A stretch of DNA of 64,000 bases from Paenibacillus_E qinlingensis (GTDB lineage Bacteria; Bacillota; Bacilli; Paenibacillales; NBRC-103111), in the NCBI RefSeq assembly GCF_028746185.1, contig NZ_JAQIVH010000039.1:186001-250000 (forward strand), in the 5' to 3' direction. The notes beneath the pieces are model-generated. The model ran no database searches. It was not told the DNA's origin and saw only the letters and a program-made list of their open reading frames with translations. Made by a program: the position numbers and the translations under genes. Every line of letters starts with the position of its first letter. Positions within the stretch are counted from its first letter, which is position 1. Shown here piece after piece: positions 44,267 to 53,391 of this stretch.

Positions 44267-46870
44267 TCATTCTGAAGGTATAGGTAGTGTTAGATTAGGA
44301 TGCGTGATCATATCCAGCGAGAGCACGACCACGCTTTTTGCCGGCATTAGGTATGAGGTAAACGGAGCAGTCCCCGTTAATTCAGACGTATTTACCTGGA
44401 TTTCCTGACTTGTTCCCGTATTATGCGAATCTAGCGAATCGGCAGTCAATTTCGTTTCTTTGACAGCCGTGTAACCGTTCAACCCGTTGAACAAAATCTG
44501 CCGCTTTAATTCCGGCTCACGGTTTACAATGACGAGGTTGATCCCGGTAGCGGTTTTCATCGCATTTACCGTAAGACTGGCATACTGATTTCCAACTTCT
44601 GTAGATTCACCTGTCAGCGTTACGTGCACCACCTCACTGCCAAGGCTTTCATTCAGCAACTTCATTAGATCTGCCATACCCGTCAAATAAAGCTGGCCAG
44701 TATCTGGTGATTTGTACACCAAGCCCCAAGGTCCAGAACTAAAGGAGTGATAGGTTGCGGAAGCAATTTCCTCGCGCTGGAACATCCGGTTCAGAAACTG
44801 GGCCGTGCCCAAAACGCCTTTTAACGCGTGCGTCTGGTACCAGCTTTCCTTCCATGTCTTTCCTGGCAACTCCTCAGGCCATACAGCATGCTCGGAAAGA
44901 AACACTTTGATTCGGTCAGAGCCGGTAATCTGTACAATATCGTCACGAATCGCGTCCAAATATTGCTCCATCTTGCTGATCGGGTAACCCAAATAATACG
45001 GATGAAACGTAATGTAATCGATCTCGTCACCTAGCTCTTCCAGGATAGCTTGGTGCCATTCACGCCAAACTACATTATCGTTATAGTCGCTCCACGGCGA
45101 CGTTTTGGCTAATACGGCAATCTTCGCGTTTGGGATCAGATTACGAACTTCAAGGATCGTCTCCCTGCACGCCTCAATATACGCTTCGACACCGTCGGGT
45201 CCGAACTTGTCGCTATATTTGGCAAAATCCAGCTCGTTCCCAAGCTCCCATACGGCTACATTCACCGGGGCGACAATGCCTGCATCGATTCGCTTCTGTG
45301 CCCAGTCGATGCCGCCGTTCGGATTGACACCGCCACCGGCTCCAGTCAAATATTCGACGGCATCGGCATGCTCCTCTGGCGTGTCTAGCATCATATTGAA
45401 ATTCCAGACAAATTCAGCATTAGGATCGACCGCAAGGACGGAGTGAAGCCACTCCGCAGGCCCAAAACGGTAGACAGCGGCAGGTTCGCCCCAGGTACTT
45501 TGCGGCGTTCTTTGTGCAAGATTGCCAACTGCCTGCTGCCATCGGAATACCTGAGAATCGCTGCCCGCCATCCGGTTCAGCGGCATGGGCAAGCCGAAAT
45601 TCTGAAGCAGATTCGTATATTCGCTTTTGATGTTTAGACTCGCCGGATTATCCTCCATAATGGCAATCTGGCTTTGATACCAGTCGTGATTATACCCGAG
45701 CATGTGCTTGCTCGCCTGCTTTACAACATCGTTCGTATCAATCGAAGCTGCTGCAGACGCTACATCACTCTTCGTTGTTACCGTCAACGTCTGACTCGCT
45801 TCGGATAGAAGTCCAGCCCCATCTTTTGCTATCACCTTGAACACATAAGCCGAGTTCGGCGTCAGCCCTTCTGGTGCATACACGTTTCCAGTAACTGATG
45901 CGGTCAAAACATTATTCATGTACACATCGTACCCGGTAACCATGATGTTATCACTCGCCGCGTCCCAGAGGAGCTTAACCTTGGAAATACCAATTACCTC
46001 AGCTCTCAAGTTTTCCGGTGTTGTCGGAGGCTCATTGTCCAGAACGAAATCGAATGTCGCGGATGACGACGTGCCCATATACGACGCTTGCAGCGTAACT
46101 GTGCCACCTCCAGGACTGCCAGTAAAATAGAGTCGGTTGTTCAGCACATACGCCGCTCCAGTGCTTACCGACCACCGAATCGCTGGAGCAACTTCGATCG
46201 ATGACGAACCATAATAGGCTGATACAGGGAGCATGCCTAAGTCGACGCTGCCACCGATGGAAAACTGCCGGTAATTCGGTGTAACAGCAAGCGAATCTGG
46301 TTTTTTGGCCAGCACAACGTCATCCGCATACAACGTTCCTGTGATACCCCCTCCACCAGCTACTCTGCGGATCAGCAATCTTACTTTATTTTCATCCGTA
46401 TTCATTACAATGGTTCCCTCGTATTTCGTCCAGTCCTGATTCGGACTTGTTTCAACTGTCGACTGAATTACTCTTTTGAACGTGTTTCCATTGTAGCCCA
46501 TCAACGTAATTTGCGGCTTGTGTCCACTGCTTGTGATATTGTCCGTCTTCAGCCACAGCTCATAATAATAAGCCGTGCCGCCCTCAACAGCAGAAAACCG
46601 ATCGATTTCTAACGTCTTATCACTTCCGTCAAAAACAATTTTTGCCGCTTTGGCCTCGCTTCTAACCACGCCTCCCTGAATCGTGACAGCAGCGCCAGAT
46701 ACAGCGCCTTTCCCCCATCCGGTATAATCAGGTGTCAGTTCGAATCCGCTGTTGTAAGCAAATAAATTGTCGTTTGCAGCCGCACTGACAACGCTTTCAT
46801 AAATAAATAATTGCAAGATGGTTATCGCCATCATAATGACCACAAGCATGGTACTGATTTTCTTTTTCAT
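44267..46870 (-). CDS. Secreted GH51-like alpha-L-arabinofuranosidase with CBM and Fn3 domains
   Basis: 867 residues. A signal peptide ends near VVSAAA. A CBM4/9-like jelly roll (about 37-190), an Ig-like linker, and a fibronectin type III domain (about 280-370; PPTTPENLRAE) precede a clan GH-A catalytic barrel (about 380-760). The likely acid/base is Glu546 in VWELGNELDF and the nucleophile Glu660 in VFLSEHAVW, the spacing expected in GH51-like enzymes. A C-terminal beta domain follows. There is no wall anchor, so it is probably released. It should remove arabinose side chains from arabinan, arabinoxylan or pectin; GH39 or GH30 relatives are alternatives. It is the last gene of the second glycan locus. 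Confidence 0.82.
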   Translation of the reverse strand: MKKKISTMLVVIMMAITILQLFIYESVVSAAANDNLFAYNSGFELTPDYTGWGKGAVSGAAVTIQGGVVRSEAKAAKIVFDGSDKTLEIDRFSAVEGGTAYYYELWLKTDNITSSGHKPQITLMGYNGNTFKRVIQSTVETSPNQDWTKYEGTIVMNTDENKVRLLIRRVAGGGGITGTLYADDVVLAKKPDSLAVTPNYRQFSIGGSVDLGMLPVSAYYGSSSIEVAPAIRWSVSTGAAYVLNNRLYFTGSPGGGTVTLQASYMGTSSSATFDFVLDNEPPTTPENLRAEVIGISKVKLLWDAASDNIMVTGYDVYMNNVLTASVTGNVYAPEGLTPNSAYVFKVIAKDGAGLLSEASQTLTVTTKSDVASAAASIDTNDVVKQASKHMLGYNHDWYQSQIAIMEDNPASLNIKSEYTNLLQNFGLPMPLNRMAGSDSQVFRWQQAVGNLAQRTPQSTWGEPAAVYRFGPAEWLHSVLAVDPNAEFVWNFNMMLDTPEEHADAVEYLTGAGGGVNPNGGIDWAQKRIDAGIVAPVNVAVWELGNELDFAKYSDKFGPDGVEAYIEACRETILEVRNLIPNAKIAVLAKTSPWSDYNDNVVWREWHQAILEELGDEIDYITFHPYYLGYPISKMEQYLDAIRDDIVQITGSDRIKVFLSEHAVWPEELPGKTWKESWYQTHALKGVLGTAQFLNRMFQREEIASATYHSFSSGPWGLVYKSPDTGQLYLTGMADLMKLLNESLGSEVVHVTLTGESTEVGNQYASLTVNAMKTATGINLVIVNREPELKRQILFNGLNGYTAVKETKLTADSLDSHNTGTSQEIQVNTSELTGTAPFTSYLMPAKSVVVLSLDMITHPNLTLPIPSE

Positions 46871-47044
46871 AAGTCACAACCTTCCTTAGTTTCATATTTC
46901 ATTGTTTTAGGACGAAGCATACAGCCAATGAGAGAACGCGTGGTACGCTGCCATCAGCGTACCAACGTCCAACAAGGCTATTCTTCGCTCAAGTTGTTGT
47001 CACTCTATTGCCTACCACCTTACCTTACTGTTTGTATATATCTG

Positions 47045-48325
47045 TTACACCGACAGTCCGAGTTGCGCCCCCTGCCCTGTCAAAGCCTCTTGCACACTTC
47101 GGATATTCATCTCTCTCGGTGCCATATTCCCCCGTGCACAGAGAGCGGCAGCAGCTCCCGACGCCTGGCCGATCGCCATGGCAATCGGCTGAATACGTAT
47201 GGCCGAATGCGCTTCGTGCGTGGCGGATATCGGTCGGCCTCCCACCAACAAATTATCAATCTTTTTCGGAACAAGACAGCGGAACGGAATTTCATACCAT
47301 TTCCCCGGTTCCAAATGTTGAATGACCGTGCCTTCGCCGTTCGGATTGTGAATGTCCACCGGATACGTGCCACGCGCGATGCAATCGTCGAATTTGCACG
47401 CTGACAATAGCTCCTCTGCGGTCAGCATATAGTCGCCGACAACTCTTCGCGACTCGCGTACACCGATTTGCGGAGCTGTCGTTTGCAAATAAGCCTGTTC
47501 AAACCCTTCGACATGCCTTTGCAAAAATACAACGAGTTCTTGTACTTGACGCCTGCCTTCGATTTCCGCTTCCGTCAACTGCCACGGACACGTCGCGTCT
47601 TTCAGAATGATTCGTGTCGTGTTGAAATGAATGACTCCCGGCTGGTTCGCGTAAAACCAGAGCACATCCTCGCGCGGACAATCGATCTCCTTGCGCGCTT
47701 TCGCTTCAAGGAAGCGGCGCGTGATTTCCAACTTATCGGGCATGCGATCCGTGTCGACATTCGCCATACGGAAATTGAGCGTCATCGGCTGCATCAAGCT
47801 ATCTACGCTGCGGCCTTTTTCCACATCAGCTCCCGCGAAACCAGCTAAATCGGCATCTCCTGTGCAATCTACAAACATGCGAGCACGCAGCTCTGTCAGT
47901 CCCGCTTTGTTCGCCACAATGACCGAACGGATGCCGCTTCCGGCCTCATCCATCCGCACGCCACCCAGAAAGGTGTGGTACAGCAACTCGACTCCCGCTT
48001 CTAGACATAATCGCTCGGCAACCACCTTTAGCGCCTCCGGATCGAAAGCTGCCCTTTGTTTCGGATGTCCGTACATGCCGAGCTCCGTCATTCCCTCAAT
48101 CAGTTCCTGCAGTACCCCAAAAATAACTTGTACCTCTTTGCCGTCCGCCGAACTAGCCCAATAAGGCATCCATGGATTAACCATCATAGCCGTCCCAGCG
48201 CCGCCAAGAAAGCCGTATCTTTCAATCAAAAGCGTTCTCGCCCCAAGACGGGCAGAGGAGACTGCGGCGGCGATCCCGCCTGGACCACCACCCGTCACGA
48301 TGACGTCATATTCCAATTCCAGCAT
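47045..48325 (-). CDS. FAD-dependent oxidoreductase
   Basis: 426 residues of the FAD_oxidored type. The N-terminal dinucleotide loop GGGPGGIAAAVSSARLG and the ribose-binding Glu (TLLIERYGFLGG) are clear, as are FVDCTGDADLA and the C-terminal NLLVGGRPISATHEAHSAIR with GQASGAAAALC. Such proteins are often placed in Paenibacillus glycan loci, but the reaction is unknown. ATG 48325 follows GAGGAG, 21 nt after the binding-protein stop, so it belongs to the importer operon. A perfect hairpin GGTACGCTG/CAGCGTACC (46942-46963, no T run) separates it from the GH51-like gene. Confidence 0.82.
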   Translation of the reverse strand: MLELEYDVIVTGGGPGGIAAAVSSARLGARTLLIERYGFLGGAGTAMMVNPWMPYWASSADGKEVQVIFGVLQELIEGMTELGMYGHPKQRAAFDPEALKVVAERLCLEAGVELLYHTFLGGVRMDEAGSGIRSVIVANKAGLTELRARMFVDCTGDADLAGFAGADVEKGRSVDSLMQPMTLNFRMANVDTDRMPDKLEITRRFLEAKARKEIDCPREDVLWFYANQPGVIHFNTTRIILKDATCPWQLTEAEIEGRRQVQELVVFLQRHVEGFEQAYLQTTAPQIGVRESRRVVGDYMLTAEELLSACKFDDCIARGTYPVDIHNPNGEGTVIQHLEPGKWYEIPFRCLVPKKIDNLLVGGRPISATHEAHSAIRIQPIAMAIGQASGAAAALCARGNMAPREMNIRSVQEALTGQGAQLGLSV

Positions 48326-48345
48326 GTTCTCAACTCCTCTGCAGA

Positions 48346-49908
48346 TTATTTAATTAAGCCCTGCTCCTTGATTTGCTTCTCTGCTGCGTCCGTGTACAGC
48401 TTGTACTTGAATGTACCCTCCAACGTTTTCAGAAAATCGCTGTATTCCGAGATCGGACGTTTGCCATACACGAATTTGACCAACTCTTCCGCTGCATAGC
48501 GATCAGCATCCGCTTTATTGAACCCGGCAGGGGGCACAACAGAGCTGTCAAACAGCCGAATGCGCTGCGCTTTTGCCGCAAATTCAATAATCGCTTTCTG
48601 ATTAGGAAACTTCGTGCTTAAATATTGATCGTTCGGACGCCCCGTTAGTTGATACATATAGAAGTGATTCCCTTCCTTAGCTAACAGTTCAGTCATCGAT
48701 ACTTTACCGTCTTTCAAGTTGTAATGCTTACCCTCGATGCCGTACATGACCTGATTGTTACCTTCCTGCGAAGAGACATAATTGATAAATTCGAATACTT
48801 TATTCAATTTAACTGGGTCCTTCTCAAGTGATTTAGGAATAGCCATCAGCCGGGATGGTTTGTCGAAATCGAACGCGCCGTCATATTGACCCGCTGGTCC
48901 TTTCGGGGCAGGAAGCTGAACCCATTCAGCGTTCGGATTGACCGTTTTGTATTGATTGACCATTTCGTCCTTAGCAATCTCGGTCCAAGCCATGTTGACA
49001 ATACCAGCTTTTCCTTGAAACGCTTTTTGCTGCACGTTGCTGCCTTTATTCGTCATAAACTCCGGATCGACGACGTTCGCATCGATCATCTTCTGAATGA
49101 AAGCAAGTGCTTGCGGCATTGCGGGGTCATTGAAAGCGTTCATTAATTTGCCGTCTTTGCCGTAAAAGACACCAGAGCTGAACATGTCGCTGACACCGAA
49201 CGCACCTAGCACTGGAGCAAATGCATTGAACTCAAGTCCCGTCAGTCCGTAAGTGTCTTTCTTCGAGTTGCCATCTGGATCCCTCTCCGTAAATGCTTTA
49301 GCCACCTCCAACAGCTCGTCGATCGTCGTCGGCATTTTCAATTGGAGCTTATCCAACCAGTCCTTCCGTATCCAGAACGAGTTGAAAGGCAAGTCGCCAT
49401 TACGCGGAATTGCATAAATTTTACCGTTAACCGTCGATTTCTTTAGTAGATCGCTGCCAAGTGACGTAATGAACGTTTTGGCAGGCTTCAGCTCCTTATC
49501 GAGGTACGGCGTTAAATCGAGCAGCAACCCTTTGTCTGCATACTCCTTCATATCGATGTTTGAAACTTGGAACAAGTCAGGGGAATTGCCGCCCGACATA
49601 CGGACCCGCAATTGATTGTTGTAATCCTCATTCGTCTGAATCGCGGTCAGCATCAGATTCGTACCAAGCTTAGCGTCCAACTCCTTCTTAAGCACATCCG
49701 CCTCCGGCAAAGGCAATCCCGTACCTGTCAACGAGATGTTCAACGTTACGGGAGCAGCAGGTTTGGCACTCTCGCCTTGATTCGATGTGGTAGGACTAGC
49801 GGAAGATTGTTTTTTCTCTGCATCTCCTGTAGCGCACCCCGCTAGCAAGCTGCCTCCCAGCGCCAATACAGCCGAAACTGCCGTTACCCGTTTCCATGAT
49901 TTTTTCAT
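48346..49908 (-). CDS. Sugar-binding lipoprotein of second ABC importer, LplA-like
   Basis: 520 residues with lipobox LLAGC (Cys25). The family 1 extracellular binding-protein pattern is present, with a calcium-loop-like DPDGNSKKDTYGL and KAGIVNMAWTE. It lies after the two permease genes of the same operon. The ligand is inferred as an arabinose-containing oligosaccharide from the GH51-like gene downstream. As in the first importer, no ATPase is encoded here. Confidence 0.88.
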   Translation of the reverse strand: MKKSWKRVTAVSAVLALGGSLLAGCATGDAEKKQSSASPTTSNQGESAKPAAPVTLNISLTGTGLPLPEADVLKKELDAKLGTNLMLTAIQTNEDYNNQLRVRMSGGNSPDLFQVSNIDMKEYADKGLLLDLTPYLDKELKPAKTFITSLGSDLLKKSTVNGKIYAIPRNGDLPFNSFWIRKDWLDKLQLKMPTTIDELLEVAKAFTERDPDGNSKKDTYGLTGLEFNAFAPVLGAFGVSDMFSSGVFYGKDGKLMNAFNDPAMPQALAFIQKMIDANVVDPEFMTNKGSNVQQKAFQGKAGIVNMAWTEIAKDEMVNQYKTVNPNAEWVQLPAPKGPAGQYDGAFDFDKPSRLMAIPKSLEKDPVKLNKVFEFINYVSSQEGNNQVMYGIEGKHYNLKDGKVSMTELLAKEGNHFYMYQLTGRPNDQYLSTKFPNQKAIIEFAAKAQRIRLFDSSVVPPAGFNKADADRYAAEELVKFVYGKRPISEYSDFLKTLEGTFKYKLYTDAAEKQIKEQGLIK

Positions 49909-49954
49909 ACACGAACCCCTTCTTTCTTCGTCTTTGTGTTAGACACGTCCTAAT

Positions 49955-50815
49955 TCAACCTTTAATCGAACCGAGCAGCATACCTTTTGTAAAATGCTTT
50001 TGCAAAAACGGATATACAACAATGATGGGCAAGCTCGCGAGCACCACAGCGCTCATTTGCATCGTCACCGTCGGAACCATGTTTTCGGCGCTTTCCAGCG
50101 GCTGCTGCGTCATCATCAAGATTTCACGGACAACCACTTGAAGTGGATACAATCTACGATCCGTCACATACATGATTGCGGCGAAAAACTGATTCCAATG
50201 ACCGACCGCATAAAACAGCCCGATCGTGATCAAGGATGGCTTCGACAGCGGGACGACGATCTGCCTTAGAATGCGAAATTCCTTAGCCCCATCGATTCGC
50301 GCCGATTCGAGCAGCTCCTCCGGCAAGTTTTCGAAAAAACTTTTCATAATTAACACATTAAAGCTCCATATGGCATTGGGCAGAATCATTGACCATATTG
50401 AATCGATCAGTCCCGTTGCCTTCACAACCAAGTAAGTCGGAATGATCCCGCCACCGAACAGCATGGTAAGGACCACCATCCCAAGAAAAAAACTGCGCCA
50501 TGGCATATTTTTCCTACTTAACGGATAAGCCATGAGTGTGGTCAACACGAGGTTAATTAGCGTGCCGACTACCGTGATTAGAACCGTTACCTGCAACGAG
50601 CGGAAAATGTTCGACGTCTCTAGCAGTTTACTGTAAGCGCTTAAGGTCAAGTGCTTCGGTATAAGCACGTAACCTCCGTTTTTCAGCACTTCCCCGTAAG
50701 GCGTCAGCGACACAGAAACAACGTATAAGAGTGGCAAGACAGCTGCCAGTCCAACTAATGCAAGCAAGGTGTAGGCAATGCCATTAAACACTCGTTCCCC
50801 CGGCATCCTTACCAT
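49955..50815 (-). CDS. ABC sugar permease of second importer, LplC-like
   Basis: About 286 residues from ATG 50815 (GGGGGAG five nt before; the frame opens at 50830). Six membrane segments, EAA loop ESARIDGAKEFRILRQIVVP, and the C-terminus FLQKHFTKGMLLGSIKG. Its start overlaps the end of the LplB-like gene, so the permeases are translationally coupled. Confidence 0.9.
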   Translation of the reverse strand: MVRMPGERVFNGIAYTLLALVGLAAVLPLLYVVSVSLTPYGEVLKNGGYVLIPKHLTLSAYSKLLETSNIFRSLQVTVLITVVGTLINLVLTTLMAYPLSRKNMPWRSFFLGMVVLTMLFGGGIIPTYLVVKATGLIDSIWSMILPNAIWSFNVLIMKSFFENLPEELLESARIDGAKEFRILRQIVVPLSKPSLITIGLFYAVGHWNQFFAAIMYVTDRRLYPLQVVVREILMMTQQPLESAENMVPTVTMQMSAVVLASLPIIVVYPFLQKHFTKGMLLGSIKG

Positions 50816-51720
50816 ATGCTCTCCCCCCATCTTCTCGCTAACCGATTAGAGCCAAGCACAAGCACAAGTCCAATCAGCGATTTGAACAGTCCGACGGCGG
50901 AAGCCAAGCTAAAGTTCCATTGTTCTAACCCAGTGCGGAACACCCAAGTATCCAAAATGTCAGCGACTGGATAAACGTGCACATTGTACATGATGTAAAT
51001 TTGATCGAACCCCGCATCCAGCATTTGTCCTAGGCGCAAAATGAGCAGCAACACGATAACGTTCCGGATCCCCGGCAGCGTTATATGCCAAATCATTCTC
51101 ATTCGACTCGCCCCGTCAACACGAGCAGCTTCATAAAGTGTGGGATCAATTCCCGCCATCGCAGCCAAGTAAATAATGGCTCCCCAGCCCATGTTCTGCC
51201 AAATGTCAGAACCGACCAGAACGGTCCGAAACCATTCGGTTGAACTGAGAAATGGAATCGATTGGCCACCTGCCTCCACGATCCAGCGGTTCACAATGCC
51301 TGAATTCTCGGATAGCAACACGACCAAAATTCCGTAAATGATGACCCATGACAAAAAATGCGGCATGTAGCTGAGTGTTTGGACGATGCTTTTCAACCAT
51401 TTATACCGGCATTCATTCAGTAAAATAGCAAGGGCAATTGGCGGAATCATCCCGAAGATTATTTTGTATAAACTGATTAGAACCGTATTGCCAAGCAACT
51501 GCGAAAAATAAGGGGATTCATAAAACTCTTGAAAATGTTTGTACCACGGGTCAGCCCAAGGACTTTTAACAATACCTTCGAGAATGTCATAATCCTTGAA
51601 AGCAATGATCAAGCCGTAAATTGGAACATATTTGTAAATGATGTAATAGACAACTCCCGGCAACAGCATCAGGTAAAATGCCCTAAAGCTCCATACCCTT
51701 CTCCAATAAGCATGTTCCAA
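50809..51720 (-). CDS. ABC sugar permease of second importer, LplB-like
   Basis: 303 residues from TTG 51720, with GAGAGGAGG eight nt before. Six membrane segments and the EAA loop EAARVDGASRMRMIWHITLP. It is first of the importer genes and follows the response-regulator gene by about 90 nt. Confidence 0.9.
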   Translation of the reverse strand: MEHAYWRRVWSFRAFYLMLLPGVVYYIIYKYVPIYGLIIAFKDYDILEGIVKSPWADPWYKHFQEFYESPYFSQLLGNTVLISLYKIIFGMIPPIALAILLNECRYKWLKSIVQTLSYMPHFLSWVIIYGILVVLLSENSGIVNRWIVEAGGQSIPFLSSTEWFRTVLVGSDIWQNMGWGAIIYLAAMAGIDPTLYEAARVDGASRMRMIWHITLPGIRNVIVLLLILRLGQMLDAGFDQIYIMYNVHVYPVADILDTWVFRTGLEQWNFSLASAVGLFKSLIGLVLVLGSNRLARRWGESIW

Positions 51721-51813
51721 TCGGCAAACCTCCTCTCCTCACGTTATGAACTTATCGTAACAGGTACCGGAGGCGCGAATAAGGAACGGAATTGCCTACA
51801 TCATAGAACGGAT

Positions 51814-53391
51814 TTAACTTGTATGCTGCGGTTCATCCTGTGACTCCATTCGTTTTCGATATACGCTTGGCGTTATTCCCGTCACACGCTTGAATATTTT
51901 GATGAAATAATTGTCATTGCTGAAGCCAACGTTGCAGCCTACATCGCTAACGGATAAATCCGACTCAGCCAAAAATACCTTCGCCTTTTCGACGCGATAG
52001 TGCTGTACATAGTTGATCAGATTTTCCCCCACCTTTGACTTGAACAACCGACTGACATAATGCTCCTCCATCGCAACATATCGGGCCATCGATTTGAGCG
52101 TAATGTTCTCATCGTAATTTTGCCGGATAAACCGGATGATTTTATTTATCTCTTCGTGGTCTGTCAGTTCTTCCTCAGACGCCGCCTTATGCTGCAAATA
52201 CCTTTCGATTCGCTGCCAAAACAGCTCTTTCAGCTGCTGGGAAAAAGCAACCCCCGTCAATTCTCCAGAAGGCAGTCCAGGATGATTGACAATCCGCGCA
52301 AAAAGGCGGTCCAACCTTACCGTTGTTTCTTTAACAAACGTAACCGGTATCGTTAGCTCCATCATCTCGTTCCATAGCAAATCAAGTATCGTCTTGCAAG
52401 CTTCCACCTTACTCTGTTCGAAGATGAGCAATAGCTCCCTCTCGTGTGACCATGACAAAGCGGAGAAAGGTTGCCTGGTTAGGGAGGAAACCTCCTGTTC
52501 GAATACAGCAGATGAGGTCTTTGATTGCCCAAAGCGAGCGTCAACGCTTACGAGGCCTATCCGCCCGTCGTGCCAGCATCTGTCCAGCATGAGCAGCGCC
52601 TCGAACCAGACCTTGCCCAGCTCGGATGCCGGGAACGGTTTGGCATAAATTGCGGCGTACATAATGCCGGGTTCACCTGCTGAAGGAGCTTTCCAGGCGA
52701 ATGTACGGTCGCTCCAGCAGAAGACGGTCGTAATTCCGTCCTGCGTAAACGATGACCACTCGGACCGGACACTCATCTCATCTGAGCCAAGGTAACCGAT
52801 TTTCCGTGCTTGCTCCATGCAATATTCCACGTTGTCGTGTAAAAAAGCACAAAAAAATACATGTTGCAAAGAGAATGAAGGCATCGCCACCATCTCATCT
52901 TCCAAACCCTGAAGCCTGCCCTCCCTAAGGTAAAAACGATCCCACAGCGATCGATACATGTCGCGGTACCTGTACAAGCTCTGTTTCGCTTGCAGCTCGC
53001 GAACTTCTGCTCGGCTTTCTAGTTCCCGCTTGATTTTATGCAGTGCCCTCTCCAAGGATTTCACATCCATGGAAAGCTTGAGCAAATACCCGGAAGCCCC
53101 ATATTCGAGCGCCTGCCTCGCAAATTCGAATTCGTTCATACAGGTCAGCATCAGAAATCGGCAGTCCCATCCCCCCGTACGGGTCTCCTTTAGAAGCTCG
53201 ATGCCATCCATCAGAGGCATGACGATATCCGTTATGACGAGATCAGGGTTGCACGAGTGGATCAGCTCAAGAGCCTCCTGGCCATTCCCTGCTTCGCCTA
53301 CAAGCTGGAACCCGTGCTCCTGCCAATTGATTCTGCCGACAATCGTTCTTCTCACTAATGGCTCATCCTCAACGATGATCAGTTTCCACAT
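51814..53391 (-). CDS. Response regulator with AraC-type DNA-binding domain (YesN-like)
   Basis: 525 residues. The receiver domain (about 1-120) has the acidic pair in VEDE, phosphoacceptor Asp55 in VITDIVMPLMDG, and the conserved Lys in YLLKLS. A variable middle region leads to a C-terminal AraC double helix-turn-helix (about 420-515; ITLKSMARYVAMEEHYVSRLF, VSDVGCNVGFSNDNYF). It is the partner of the overlapping kinase gene and probably activates the importer operon that follows. Confidence 0.9.
   Translation of the reverse strand: MWKLIIVEDEPLVRRTIVGRINWQEHGFQLVGEAGNGQEALELIHSCNPDLVITDIVMPLMDGIELLKETRTGGWDCRFLMLTCMNEFEFARQALEYGASGYLLKLSMDVKSLERALHKIKRELESRAEVRELQAKQSLYRYRDMYRSLWDRFYLREGRLQGLEDEMVAMPSFSLQHVFFCAFLHDNVEYCMEQARKIGYLGSDEMSVRSEWSSFTQDGITTVFCWSDRTFAWKAPSAGEPGIMYAAIYAKPFPASELGKVWFEALLMLDRCWHDGRIGLVSVDARFGQSKTSSAVFEQEVSSLTRQPFSALSWSHERELLLIFEQSKVEACKTILDLLWNEMMELTIPVTFVKETTVRLDRLFARIVNHPGLPSGELTGVAFSQQLKELFWQRIERYLQHKAASEEELTDHEEINKIIRFIRQNYDENITLKSMARYVAMEEHYVSRLFKSKVGENLINYVQHYRVEKAKVFLAESDLSVSDVGCNVGFSNDNYFIKIFKRVTGITPSVYRKRMESQDEPQHTS

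Noticed and set aside
46942..46963. Hairpin GGTACGCTG/CAGCGTACC as a terminator
   Set aside because: The stem is perfect but has no T run on either strand; it may be a processing or stability element instead.
50640..50655. cre-like TGTAAGCGCTTAAG
   Set aside because: It is inside the second LplC-like coding sequence and far from any promoter, so chance is more likely.
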